Virus record (IMG/VR): IMGVR_UViG_3300045020_000042
Coordinates: 1-57,355 of that record
Reading direction: 5' to 3' (one strand)
Length of the DNA stretch: 57,355 bases
Origin: a virus
This document shows positions 7,242 to 15,815 of this stretch, one piece after another. The notes beneath the pieces are model-generated. The model saw only the letters and a program-made list of their open reading frames with translations, did no database searches and was not told where the DNA came from. The position numbers and the translations under genes are program-made. The first letter of the stretch is position 1. The number at the start of each line of letters is the position of its first letter.

Positions 7242-8855
7242 ATGGAAAAGATTGCAAACGCGGCCGACCTGTTGGCCGATCACGTACATGAGTACCCGGA
7301 GCTGTTGAGGCTCATTCAAGCCCGGTTCGACATGCTGACGATCGACCCGAAGGTCCGGCTGTTCACGACGCGGGCCGATAACCTGTGGAGCATCTATCTC
7401 GACAGCCTGCCGGTCGACCGTCAGTACCACACCTGCCACTGCTGCCGCCGGTTCATCGAGACCTATGGCGGGCTCGTGACGATCGACGAGTCGGGCGTGA
7501 CCCACAGCGCGATCTGGAGCGCGGAGACCGCGGGCCCGTTCTACGGCGGCGTCGTGCAGGCGCTGTCCTCGTACGTCGAGCACCAGAGAGTCACCGGGGT
7601 CTTCGTCTCTGATGAACAGGTCTGGGGAACTCCGTCCACCGGGCCCTGGACGCACTTCGCGGTAACGCCGAGCTGGGGGCTCGTTCACCGGTCGATCCAT
7701 CAGACCGCTCACCAGGCCGCGGCCGAGAAGTTGCAGGACTACTCCCAGGTGCAGGCCGCGCTGATCGACTACGACCAGCGGACCCTCACCACCGCGATCC
7801 AGCTGCTCGAGACCGACTCGCTCTACCAGAGCGAGAAGTGCCTGGGCGTCGCGAAGTGGCTGCTCGAGCGCCGGCGTGAGCGCACGGAGTGCAAACCGTA
7901 CAGCTCGAACCTGCTCTGGCGCGCGATCGCGTCCGCGCCTCCCGGCTACGCGCACCCACGAAGCAGCATGATCGGCACGCTGCTCGACGACATCGCCGCG
8001 GGCAAGCCGTTCGAAGCGGTCGCGGCCGCGTTCAAGGCGAAGATGCACCCGCTGCGTTACCAGCGCCCGCAGGCCGCGCCGTCGCAGGGCGCGATCCAGG
8101 CCGCTGAGAAGCTCGTCTCGCAGCTGGGGATCGAGCGGTCCCTGGAACGTCGCTACGCTCGTCTTGAGGAGCTGGAGGCGGACTGGCGGCCGACACCGAG
8201 GGTCGATAGTGCGCCCAAGAGCGTGTTCGGGCACCTGAAGCCGAAGGACGAGACCGTGCCGGAGCTGAAGCTGCCGGTCAAGACGATGACCTGGTCGCTG
8301 TTCCTCGAACGCGTCCTCCCGACCGCGGACCGGATCGAGCTGCTGGTCCCGCCGTCGGGCTCGTTCGTCGCGTTCGTGACTGCACAGCACGCCGACGCGC
8401 CGCCGATCCTGCAGTGGGACCTCGAGGGCCGCCGGAACCCGATGAGCCTGTACGTCTACCACCCGTCGTCGAACGCGCACAACTGGGGCTTGCAGCCGAG
8501 CACCTGGGTGTCCGTAGAGGCGATCGCGAAGAACCCGGCGGCCTGGGGACAAAGCGACCCCGGTCATCACGGTAAGAGCGTGTCGTTCATCCTGAAGGGT
8601 GCTCGTGACAGTCGCCATGACAGTATCGGCAACGCGCTGTTTCCGGCGAATCTGAAGGCCGAGCTGCACGGCGTTCGGAGCGTCGTCGAGGCGTACTCGA
8701 AGACCGCGCGGATCGGTGGCTTCGACGAGTCGAGCGCCTGCGGCCTGGTGATCAACCAGAACGGCGGCAGGCTGTTTGGCACGCAGGTCGTCCTTCGCGT
8801 CAGGGTCAAGGACGCCGACGTGACGATGAAATACCACCTCGACCGCTGGGAGTGA
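7242..8855 (+). CDS. Large conserved early protein of unknown function with a CxCC metal-like site
   Basis: 537 residues, preceded by AGGAGCTGAGGAC. Residues 63-70 contain CHCCRRF, a possible half zinc site. Residues 150-270 are helical, and the C-terminal 180 are beta-rich and end in a strand-forming stretch. It lies directly upstream of DNA polymerase with close spacing, which suggests a replication or recombination role. I do not recognise a catalytic motif. Confidence 0.7.
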   Translation: MEKIANAADLLADHVHEYPELLRLIQARFDMLTIDPKVRLFTTRADNLWSIYLDSLPVDRQYHTCHCCRRFIETYGGLVTIDESGVTHSAIWSAETAGPFYGGVVQALSSYVEHQRVTGVFVSDEQVWGTPSTGPWTHFAVTPSWGLVHRSIHQTAHQAAAEKLQDYSQVQAALIDYDQRTLTTAIQLLETDSLYQSEKCLGVAKWLLERRRERTECKPYSSNLLWRAIASAPPGYAHPRSSMIGTLLDDIAAGKPFEAVAAAFKAKMHPLRYQRPQAAPSQGAIQAAEKLVSQLGIERSLERRYARLEELEADWRPTPRVDSAPKSVFGHLKPKDETVPELKLPVKTMTWSLFLERVLPTADRIELLVPPSGSFVAFVTAQHADAPPILQWDLEGRRNPMSLYVYHPSSNAHNWGLQPSTWVSVEAIAKNPAAWGQSDPGHHGKSVSFILKGARDSRHDSIGNALFPANLKAELHGVRSVVEAYSKTARIGGFDESSACGLVINQNGGRLFGTQVVLRVRVKDADVTMKYHLDRWE

Positions 8856-8856
8856 C

Positions 8857-9399
8857 ATGGAGCAGAGAAAGCGGCCCGTTCCGGTCGTCTTCAACGTTCG
8901 GGTCGACCGCGAGCCGACCCCAACGCAGCGCGCCGCGGAGACGGTCCGGACGATCGCCGGGGGCGGATCGGTCAAGTTCGTCATCGAACCGCGCGAGCGC
9001 GCCCAGCGCGTCAAGGTGAAGAACATCGCCGACCGGCTGAAGCGCGCGAAGACGCGCGGCCGGAAGGCCTGGTGGCGGTCGGAGCCCGACAAGACCTACG
9101 CGCAGATGCGCGCCGAGCGCAAGAAGCTGAAGGAGGACCTGCTTAACCAGGGGCTCTACCGGCTCGGGATCAAGTCCTGGTTAGAGCTGCAGGACGCGCT
9201 GATGGCCGGTGACGAGCGCTACGCGTTAAAGCTCCTGAAGGTTGAACTGAACTCCCACGCCCGTCGCAGCTGGGCGATCCGGATCTACCAGCGGTTCCAC
9301 CTCCTGCGCGGTGACCGCGAGCGTCAACTAATCTGGGACCAGTGTGAAAGCAAGATCAACAGCAAGTTCCGAAAAGCTACCTCGTCCGACGACGATTGA
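8857..9399 (+). CDS. Basic hypothetical protein
   Basis: 180 residues, strongly basic in the first two thirds (Arg/Lys clusters between 50 and 100). It is helical and ends in an acidic SSDDD tail. The ATG lies two bases after the previous stop. The 3' end overlaps the polymerase reading frame by 56 bases. The charge pattern suggests nucleic-acid binding; the family is unknown. Confidence 0.65.
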   Translation: MEQRKRPVPVVFNVRVDREPTPTQRAAETVRTIAGGGSVKFVIEPRERAQRVKVKNIADRLKRAKTRGRKAWWRSEPDKTYAQMRAERKKLKEDLLNQGLYRLGIKSWLELQDALMAGDERYALKLLKVELNSHARRSWAIRIYQRFHLLRGDRERQLIWDQCESKINSKFRKATSSDDD

Positions 9400-11425
9400 T
9401 TTTGAGACATTCGGGATCGAAGACCGGCCGCATTACCCCCCGGTGCCCGTCAGCGTCTCGATCAAACGCCAGGGTGAGCCCGCGCGCAGCTACGCGTGGG
9501 GGCACCTCGAGGGCAACAACTGTACCTGGGGCGAGGCGCGACAGGCGCTCATCGACGCGTACGCGAACCCGGACGGGATCCTCTGTCAGAACGGGAAGTT
9601 CGACGTGGACGTGGCCGAGGTCCACATGGACCTGCCCGTGCCACCGTGGACCGACGTGCATGATACGATGTTCCTCCTGTTCCTCGATGACCCGCACCAG
9701 GCGGAGCTCGGACTGAAGCCCTCGGCTGAGCGGCTGCTGGGCGCGGCGCCCGACGAACGGGACGAGGTCGTTGAGTGGCTCGTTGCGAACCAGCCCGTGC
9801 CCGGGGTCAAGGTCAGCAAGTCGAAACAGTCTGACCACTACGCGATGAAGTACCTGCCCTACGCCCCGGGCGACCTGGTCGGCACGTACGCGAACGGCGA
9901 CGTGGACCGCACCGAGGACCTGTTCCACCTACTCTACCCGAAGACGGTCGAGCGCGGGATGCTTGAGGCGTACGAGCGCGAACGGCGCCTCATGCCGATC
10001 CTGCTACGGATGGAACGGCGCGGGATCCCGGTCGATCTCGGCCGGCTTCGTGCGGACGTCCGGCAGCTGACTGAATGGCGGGTGAAGGTCGACGACTGGG
10101 TCATCAAGAAGCTGAAGGCGCCGGCCGGCATCAACCTCGACAGCGGCGATCAGGTCATGGCTGCGATGCTGGCCGCTGGTCTGGTCGATGAGTCGAAGGC
10201 CCTGAGGACCGCTACGGGCAAGTTCCAGACGAACAAGGACGCGCTCCTGGTCGCTGTCAAGGATCGCACGCTGCTCGCGATGCTGCGTTACCGCGCGGCG
10301 CTCAAGACGTGTCTCGGGACATTCATGGGGCCGTGGCTGCACATGGCTGAGGAGACGGGTGGAAAGATCCATACGACCTGGAACCAGGTGCGCAGCCCGA
10401 AGGGCGACGATACGAGCGGCGCGCGGACGGGCCGCCTGAGCGCGACGTGGTTCATGAACATGCCGAAGCCGTTCGAGAAGCTCTGGGTTCACCAGAAGAC
10501 GGCCGAGACGAAACCCGACGACGCGAAAAAGCTCGTCAAGTGCCCGATCGTCGGCCTGCCCGACCTGCCGGAGTGCCGGTCGTACATCGTACCGGGCGAC
10601 GGCCGCGTGCTGATCGATCGTGACTACTCGCAGCAGGAGCCTCGGATCCTCGCGCACTTCGACGGCGGCGCGCTGATGCAGTCGTACCTCGATGACCCGT
10701 GGATCGACTTCCATGACTCGGCGCGTGACAAGCTCGCCGCGGTCGGCAAGCACTACGAGCGCAAGCCGGTGAAGAACACGAACCTCGGCCTGATCTACGG
10801 GATGGGCGTCGGTAAGCTCGCGATGAAGAACGACATGACCGTGAACGAGGCGGGGGACCTGAAGAAGGCGATCCTGACGCTCTACCCGGGGCTGAAGGAC
10901 ATGTACAAGGACATGAAGCTGCGGGCCCGGACGAACACGCCGATTCGCACCTGGGGTGGCCGTGAGATCTACTGCGAGGAGCCGAGGATCGTGGACGGCA
11001 AGCTCCGCCAGTTCGACTACAAGCTCGTGAACATGCTGATTCAGGGCTCGGCTGCGGACTGCACGAAGGAGGCGATTATCCGCTTCGACGCGAAGTGCAA
11101 GGACGACTGGTGGCTGCTGCTGAACGTCCACGACCAGCTGACCGCGTCCGTCCCGCTGTACGATACGACTGAGGCCATGGGGGTCATGCGCAGTTGCATG
11201 GAGTCCGTGGAATTTGATGTACCAATCCTGTCCGAAGGGTCGATCTCAGACACAAACTGGGCCGAACTGAAGGACATCGACAAGAAGGGCAAGGAACTCT
11301 CATGGCCGCTAAAATCGCGCCCGGGATCATCCCGGTCAAACCGCTCACTAGCTGGTCGTTCAGCCGGTACAGCGACTACAAGCAGTGCCCGGCGAAGGCT
11401 AAGTACAAGCACGTCCTTAAGCTGA
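9344..11425 (+). CDS. DNA polymerase, family A, with 3'-5' exonuclease domain
   Basis: 693 residues. The N-terminal exonuclease domain has IDFETFG (Asp/Glu of Exo I) and later acidic motifs around residues 70-190. Polymerase motifs are A, DRDYSQQEPR; B, a Lys-containing KNTNLGLIYGMG; and C, LNVHDQL. Motif C keeps the catalytic Asp but has Gln in place of the usual Glu after it. It replicates the phage genome. The start is uncertain: GTG 9344 is the best available and lies inside the upstream gene. The last 41 residues are read through the start of the next gene (124-base overlap) and look non-homologous. Confidence 0.9.
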   Translation: MKARSTASSEKLPRPTTIDFETFGIEDRPHYPPVPVSVSIKRQGEPARSYAWGHLEGNNCTWGEARQALIDAYANPDGILCQNGKFDVDVAEVHMDLPVPPWTDVHDTMFLLFLDDPHQAELGLKPSAERLLGAAPDERDEVVEWLVANQPVPGVKVSKSKQSDHYAMKYLPYAPGDLVGTYANGDVDRTEDLFHLLYPKTVERGMLEAYERERRLMPILLRMERRGIPVDLGRLRADVRQLTEWRVKVDDWVIKKLKAPAGINLDSGDQVMAAMLAAGLVDESKALRTATGKFQTNKDALLVAVKDRTLLAMLRYRAALKTCLGTFMGPWLHMAEETGGKIHTTWNQVRSPKGDDTSGARTGRLSATWFMNMPKPFEKLWVHQKTAETKPDDAKKLVKCPIVGLPDLPECRSYIVPGDGRVLIDRDYSQQEPRILAHFDGGALMQSYLDDPWIDFHDSARDKLAAVGKHYERKPVKNTNLGLIYGMGVGKLAMKNDMTVNEAGDLKKAILTLYPGLKDMYKDMKLRARTNTPIRTWGGREIYCEEPRIVDGKLRQFDYKLVNMLIQGSAADCTKEAIIRFDAKCKDDWWLLLNVHDQLTASVPLYDTTEAMGVMRSCMESVEFDVPILSEGSISDTNWAELKDIDKKGKELSWPLKSRPGSSRSNRSLAGRSAGTATTSSARRRLSTSTSLS

Positions 11426-12039
11426 AGGAGCCGAGCAACGACGCGATGGCTCGGGGCGCGCTGATCCACACGATCGCCGAGCAGTACATCAAGGGGGTCT
11501 TGCCGGCGAAGATCCCGCCTGAGCTCAAGGCGTTCGCCGCGGACTTCAAGGAGCTGCGCGCGATGTACAAGAAGATCGCGTACAGCATGGTCGTGGAGGA
11601 TAACTGGGCGTTCACCAAGGGCTGGGACGAGACGGCCTGGAACGACTGGGTCGGCTGCTGGGTCCGGATCAAGCTCGACTGCGCGTTCCACTTCGACGGG
11701 ACGACGCTGCGCGTCCGCGACTGGAAGACGGGCAAGTTCCGCGAGGAGAAGAACGAGGAGTACCTCGAGCAGCTCGAGCTCTATGCTCTGTCGGCGCTCC
11801 TGCTGCACGAGCACATCCAGGAGGTGCGGCCCGACCTGGTGTACCTCGACGTCGGGGTCGTCTACCCGCCCGCGGACGCGCCGCTCGTCTATACGCGCGC
11901 TGACATCCCGCGGCTGAAGAAGCTCTGGGAGAAGCGCGTCAAACCGATGCTGACCGATACGGTCTTCGCGCCGCGGCCGAACAACCTGTGCAAGTGGTGC
12001 CACTTCCGGAAGGATAACGGCGGGCCTTGCCAATACTAG
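11302..12039 (+). CDS. RecB/Cas4-like PD-(D/E)XK nuclease
   Basis: 245 residues. The core motif RVRDWKTGK (about residues 138-146) is the D-(D/E)xK centre of RecB-family nucleases, followed by QLELYA, the conserved glutamine motif. The C-terminus has a Cys cluster (C..W.C, then a final C near the end) as in Cas4/AddB iron-sulphur enzymes, although a first upstream Cys is at residue 29. It likely acts in end processing or recombination with the polymerase. It starts inside the polymerase frame. Confidence 0.85.
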   Translation: MAAKIAPGIIPVKPLTSWSFSRYSDYKQCPAKAKYKHVLKLKEPSNDAMARGALIHTIAEQYIKGVLPAKIPPELKAFAADFKELRAMYKKIAYSMVVEDNWAFTKGWDETAWNDWVGCWVRIKLDCAFHFDGTTLRVRDWKTGKFREEKNEEYLEQLELYALSALLLHEHIQEVRPDLVYLDVGVVYPPADAPLVYTRADIPRLKKLWEKRVKPMLTDTVFAPRPNNLCKWCHFRKDNGGPCQY

Positions 12040-12048
12040 GAGGGAGCC

Positions 12049-12777
12049 ATGCTTCCGCAGAAGCAGAAGTTTCGTCACCGCCCTGATGAGGGGATGATCG
12101 GTGACTGTCACAGGACCGCGATTGCGTGCCTGTTAGACCTGCCGGCTGAGTTCGTACCTCATTTCGGTGAGGTCCATTGGAACGAACCAGAGAAGTTTAA
12201 CGCCGCGTTTGAGGACTGGCTTGCCCAGAGGGGACTCAGGACGATAGTCATCCCCTATGACTGTGAACTCCAGCACGTTCAAGCCTGTATCGACGCGCAG
12301 AACAAAGGCGCGTACTACCTGCTTGGCGGGATGAGTCGAACAGGCGTAAATCATACGGTCGTCGGATGCGGCGGAGTAATAGCCTGGGACCCGTCGTTAG
12401 ACGACGCTGGTATCGTCGGCCCGTGCGATGACGGGTACTACTGGGTGACGTTCATCGTTCCCGACTTCATGTACAGGAGCTCAGATCGCCGTTCCGTTGT
12501 GGGACGAGACCAATGGGACTTCCTCCAGCACGACCGCGTCGAGGAAGCCAGATCCATGAGTCACCACTGTCACTGGCCCGGGTGCACGACGGAAGTGCCA
12601 CCCGCGATGTGGGGCTGCAAGCAGCACTGGTTCAAGCTGCCGTTGCGGCTGCGTAACAAGATCTGGGCCGCGTACCGGCCCGGGCAGGAAATTACCAAGA
12701 CCCCGTCGAAGGAGTACCTCGAGGTGGCGAACGAGGTCCAGCGCTACATCAAGGAGAACTTCAATGTCTCTGCGTAA
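12049..12777 (+). CDS. Fusion: papain-like/C39-like Cys peptidase domain plus a zinc-knuckle phage domain
   Basis: 242 residues. Residues 15-140 resemble a papain-like or C39-type fold: GDCHRTAIA supplies Cys, NHTVVG the His, and AWDPS the Asp. Residues 170-242 form a separate small domain with HHCHWPGC and GCKQHW Cys/His pairs, resembling a short stand-alone phage protein. A possible internal start, ATG 12556 with GAGGAAG, begins exactly at this second domain, so both fused and separate products are possible. Confidence 0.65.
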   Translation: MLPQKQKFRHRPDEGMIGDCHRTAIACLLDLPAEFVPHFGEVHWNEPEKFNAAFEDWLAQRGLRTIVIPYDCELQHVQACIDAQNKGAYYLLGGMSRTGVNHTVVGCGGVIAWDPSLDDAGIVGPCDDGYYWVTFIVPDFMYRSSDRRSVVGRDQWDFLQHDRVEEARSMSHHCHWPGCTTEVPPAMWGCKQHWFKLPLRLRNKIWAAYRPGQEITKTPSKEYLEVANEVQRYIKENFNVSA

Positions 12778-13090
12778 CAAGGAGATCCTCCTGTGCTACC
12801 TCGAGGAGGACCTGAACATGGAGCAGCTGGCCAGGCGCTTCGACATCAGCCACTCGCGCGTCGGCCAGACTATCTCTCAGGAGCTGCACAGGTTGCGGTG
12901 CTCCGACGTCTCGACGCCCTCGCGGCGGATCGAGGCCCGGCAGCGCCTGCACAGCCTGATCATCGATAACGCGCAGTACGAGCCCGACTGGACGAGCACG
13001 CCGGCCGGGTTTTATCACATGGAGCGTGGGCTTAGCAACGAGAACGAACTCGCTAAAGCCTACGGCCGTAAACTACCGGAGTACCTATGA
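12764..13090 (+). CDS. Helix-turn-helix protein (sigma-region-4-like)
   Basis: 108 residues. Residues 15-45 read as an HTH: MEQLARRFDISHSRVGQTI matches the sigma-70 region 4 or resolvase-like pattern, with a conserved Ala/Gly turn. The remainder has no clear domain. It probably binds DNA and may regulate the early arm. It overlaps the upstream gene by 14 bases and has AAGGAG before ATG 12764. Confidence 0.65.
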   Translation: MSLRNKEILLCYLEEDLNMEQLARRFDISHSRVGQTISQELHRLRCSDVSTPSRRIEARQRLHSLIIDNAQYEPDWTSTPAGFYHMERGLSNENELAKAYGRKLPEYL

Positions 13091-13974
13091 ACGACGTAAT
13101 GGTTGACCTTGAGACCCTGGACTCTGTCCCGGGCGGCGTGATCGTGAGCATCGGCGCGATCTTCTTCAACGAACTCGGCGAGATGGGACGCCACTTCTAC
13201 CAGGTCGTGAACGTCGGGTCGTGCATCCGCGCGGGCCTGACGACGAGCGACGACACGGTCGACTGGTGGGGGCGCCAGGCGTCTGAGGTCCAGCAGACCC
13301 TGTCGGACGCATACCGCACGTCGAAGTCGGCGATCCTGCCTGTTGCGTTGCAACTGTTCGACGACTGGCTGGGAGACGCGTCTGACCTGAAGATCTGGGG
13401 CAACGGGTCGGACTTTGACAACGCGTTCCTGATCAAGGCCTACCAGTCGGTCGGCCGAACCCCGCCGTGGAAGTTCTATAACAACCGGTGCTACCGGACG
13501 TTAAAGAACCTGCCCGGGGTGCGCGAAGCGGTCCCGGCCCCGAAGCGTACTGGGGTTCACCACAACGCACTCTCTGACGCCGAGTTCCAGGCCGAGCACG
13601 CAAGCGCGATCCTGTTTCACCTTGGCCCGAAGACCGTGAAGTTCAACGACCCGAGAGACAAGCAGGTGCTCGACGAGGCGTATCGCCGCCGGGCCGCGGG
13701 CGAGCCGCCGCTTACCAAGGCTCAGGTCACCCATCAAGAACCGTTCCCCTTCCCGACGTCGGATCAGGCCGCGGCCGCGCTCGCGAACGTCCAGGCCACG
13801 GAGGACGCCGCGCTCGTCGATCGCAGCGAGGGCCTGACTTCGTTTAACCCGCTCAACGCTGCGAGTAACGTTCAAAGCGGGGCGAGGCAGAAGGCCTGGC
13901 CGAGCTGCCCGATCTGCGGCTCTGCGATGGGAACAGTTGCCGAGGGCCTCATCTGTCCGAACAAGCATGGCTGA
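13087..13974 (+). CDS. DnaQ-like 3'-5' exonuclease with C-terminal zinc ribbon
   Basis: 295 residues. The DEDDh exonuclease motifs are present: VDLET (Asp/Glu), GNGSDFDN (second Asp) and HHNALSDAEFQA (His and Asp). The layout resembles the Rv2179c-type exoribonuclease family. A low-complexity linker leads to a CPIC/CPN zinc ribbon at the C-terminus (residues 278-293). It may degrade RNA or primer ends. The ATG overlaps the previous stop. Confidence 0.85.
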   Translation: MNDVMVDLETLDSVPGGVIVSIGAIFFNELGEMGRHFYQVVNVGSCIRAGLTTSDDTVDWWGRQASEVQQTLSDAYRTSKSAILPVALQLFDDWLGDASDLKIWGNGSDFDNAFLIKAYQSVGRTPPWKFYNNRCYRTLKNLPGVREAVPAPKRTGVHHNALSDAEFQAEHASAILFHLGPKTVKFNDPRDKQVLDEAYRRRAAGEPPLTKAQVTHQEPFPFPTSDQAAAALANVQATEDAALVDRSEGLTSFNPLNAASNVQSGARQKAWPSCPICGSAMGTVAEGLICPNKHG

Positions 13975-14359
13975 GGAAAGCGCGATCGAGCGCTGGGTGA
14001 CGAAGCACGCGCTCGAGGACTACGGCGTCGAGAGCACGAAGTTCGGTTACGACGGCTGGCCGGACCGCCTGTTCTGGGTCCCGGCCCCGCTGCTCCTCAT
14101 CGAGTTCAAGGCGCCGGGTGAGCAGCCAGGCCCCCGGCAGTCGTACCGTATCAACAAACTGAAGAGGCTAGGTTATGACGTCGAGGTCCACAACAATCGC
14201 GAATCCGCGCTCGAAGCGATCATCAAAAGAGTCAAGCGAGCCCGTCATCACGCCCGAGGAACTGTTCAAACCGCAACCGCAGAAGTGGGCACCGCACGCG
14301 TACCAGAAGAAGGCGGTCAAGTTCCTCATCGAGCACGCGTGCGCCGCCCTGTTCCTTGA
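13967..14359 (+). CDS. VRR-NUC domain nuclease
   Basis: 130 residues from ATG 13967. It begins with a helix and then has GYDGWPDRLFW and LLLIEFKAPG, the G-x-PD and (E/V)xK motifs of the VRR-NUC branch of PD-(D/E)XK nucleases, with QPGPRQ after it. The family core ends near residue 95. The last 60 or so residues are translated in the overlap with the helicase gene (185 bases) and are basic and low complexity. VRR-NUC proteins beside Snf2-type helicases are a recurrent phage pair. Confidence 0.85.
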   Translation: MAEESAIERWVTKHALEDYGVESTKFGYDGWPDRLFWVPAPLLLIEFKAPGEQPGPRQSYRINKLKRLGYDVEVHNNRESALEAIIKRVKRARHHARGTVQTATAEVGTARVPEEGGQVPHRARVRRPVP

Positions 14360-15755
14360 CCCGGGGCTGGGGAAGACGAGCGTCACGTACGGCGCGCTGA
14401 AGCTGATGTTCAAACGGCAACTCGTCAGCAAGGTCCTGATCATCGCCCCGCTGCGCGTCTGTCACCTGGTCTGGCCGAAGGAGCAGCAGAAGTGGATGGA
14501 CTTCGCGGAGCTGCGTGTCGTCGTCCTGCACGGCGCGAAGAAGGACGAACTGCTGAAGCAGGACGCCGACATCTACGTGATCAACCCCGAGGGCCTCGAC
14601 TGGCTGCTCGACACGCACAAGACGAAGACGCCGAAGGGCAAGACGAAGGTCGAGGTCGACCTGCGGCGCTGGCGGCTCTTGGGGTTCGATACGCTCATCA
14701 TCGATGAGCTGAGCAAGTTCAAGCATGTATCGACGAACCGCTTCAAGGCGCTGAAGCTCGTGTTGCACACCTTCGGCCGCCGCTGGGGCCTGACCGGGAG
14801 CCCGGCCGCGAACGGGCTGCTCGACCTGTTCGGGCAGTGCTACATCCTCGACCAGGGGCGGAGCCTCGGGCCGTTCATCACTCACTACCGGAGCAAGTAC
14901 TTCGAGACCGTGGACAAGGAGGGGTTCGTCTGGGTCCCGAAGCCTGGCGCGGAGGAGGCGATCTACGAGCGTGTTGCGCCGCTGGCCCTTCGCATGGCTG
15001 CGGAGGACTACCTGGAGCTGCCGGAGCTCGTCCAGAACGTCGTCAAGCTCGATCTGCCGCCCGACGTCCGTAAGGTTTACGACCAGCTCGAGGAGGACCT
15101 TATAACGCGTCTTGACGAGGGCGTCGTCGTCGCGCAGAACGCGGCCGCGGCGTCGGTCAAGTGCCGGCAGGTCGCTAACGGAGGGATCTACCTGACGCCC
15201 GACCTCGAGATCACCGGGTTCAAGCTCCCGAAGGTCAAGCGGGAGTGGGTGAACCTGCACACGGTCAAGGTCGACGCGCTGGCCGACCTGATCGACGAAC
15301 TCCAGGGGTCGCCGCTGCTCGTTGCGTACGACTTTGAGCACGACCTCGACCGGCTCCGGGTCAAGCTGGGAACCGATCTGCCGTACATCGGCGGCGGCGT
15401 CAGCACGACCCGGAGCAAGGAGCTCGAGCGCCTCTGGAACGCGGGGAAGCTGCCCGTCCTCGCGGCGCACCCGCAGGCGATCGCGCACGGGCTGAACCTC
15501 CAGGAGCTGGGGAACCACGTCTGCTGGCACTCGATGACGTTCGACTATGAGCTGTACGACCAGTTCATCCGGCGCGTGCTTCGGCAGGGGAACAAAGCGA
15601 AACGGGTCTTCGTCCACCACCTGCTGATGAGAAACACCGTAGATGAGGTGATGCTGCTTGCGGTGAAACGGAAGGCGAAGGGCCAGAACGCGCTGTTTGA
15701 AGCGCTCCAGCTCTTGGCGCGCCACCGCAAAAAAGGTGTTTACATCGACCAGTGA
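14175..15755 (+). CDS. Snf2/SF2-type DNA helicase
   Basis: 526 residues. Motif I is LDPGLGKTSVT (Walker A), motif II is IIDELSK (DExx-type) and motif III is LTGSPAANG. The C-terminal half carries the second RecA domain, with GLNLQ and QFIRRVLRQG near the motif V/VI region. It is a double-stranded DNA translocase likely to work with the VRR-NUC nuclease whose gene it overlaps. The start ATG 14175 with AAGAGG is the first plausible one. Confidence 0.88.
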   Translation: MTSRSTTIANPRSKRSSKESSEPVITPEELFKPQPQKWAPHAYQKKAVKFLIEHACAALFLDPGLGKTSVTYGALKLMFKRQLVSKVLIIAPLRVCHLVWPKEQQKWMDFAELRVVVLHGAKKDELLKQDADIYVINPEGLDWLLDTHKTKTPKGKTKVEVDLRRWRLLGFDTLIIDELSKFKHVSTNRFKALKLVLHTFGRRWGLTGSPAANGLLDLFGQCYILDQGRSLGPFITHYRSKYFETVDKEGFVWVPKPGAEEAIYERVAPLALRMAAEDYLELPELVQNVVKLDLPPDVRKVYDQLEEDLITRLDEGVVVAQNAAAASVKCRQVANGGIYLTPDLEITGFKLPKVKREWVNLHTVKVDALADLIDELQGSPLLVAYDFEHDLDRLRVKLGTDLPYIGGGVSTTRSKELERLWNAGKLPVLAAHPQAIAHGLNLQELGNHVCWHSMTFDYELYDQFIRRVLRQGNKAKRVFVHHLLMRNTVDEVMLLAVKRKAKGQNALFEALQLLARHRKKGVYIDQ

Positions 15756-15767
15756 ACGCAATACAAT
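15739..15767 (+). promoter_or_regulatory. Putative sigma-70 promoter
   Basis: TTTACA (15739-15744), 17 bases, TACAAT (15762-15767), inside the 3' end of the helicase gene. Transcription would start close to 15773, so the RNA would begin with a perfect hairpin. It drives the alanine/lysine-rich protein gene. Confidence 0.65.
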
Positions 15768-15772
15768 GCTCC

Positions 15773-15792
15773 TACGGTCAACGAGGACCGTA
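15773..15792 (+). promoter_or_regulatory. 5'-terminal leader hairpin
   Basis: TACGGTC (15773-15779) pairs with GACCGTA (15786-15792) around a 6-base loop. It sits right at the expected transcript start and just upstream of the CTGAGGAC ribosome-binding box, so it probably protects the 5' end. A related GGTC/GACC hairpin follows the promoter at 55359-55386. Confidence 0.55.
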
Positions 15793-15815
15793 ACCCGCTG
15801 AGGACGACTGATCAC

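Noticed and set aside
12075-12100. CTGATGA in the start of the peptidase-fusion gene as a hammerhead core
   Set aside because: No GAAA or pairing helices in the required order nearby; it is coding sequence.
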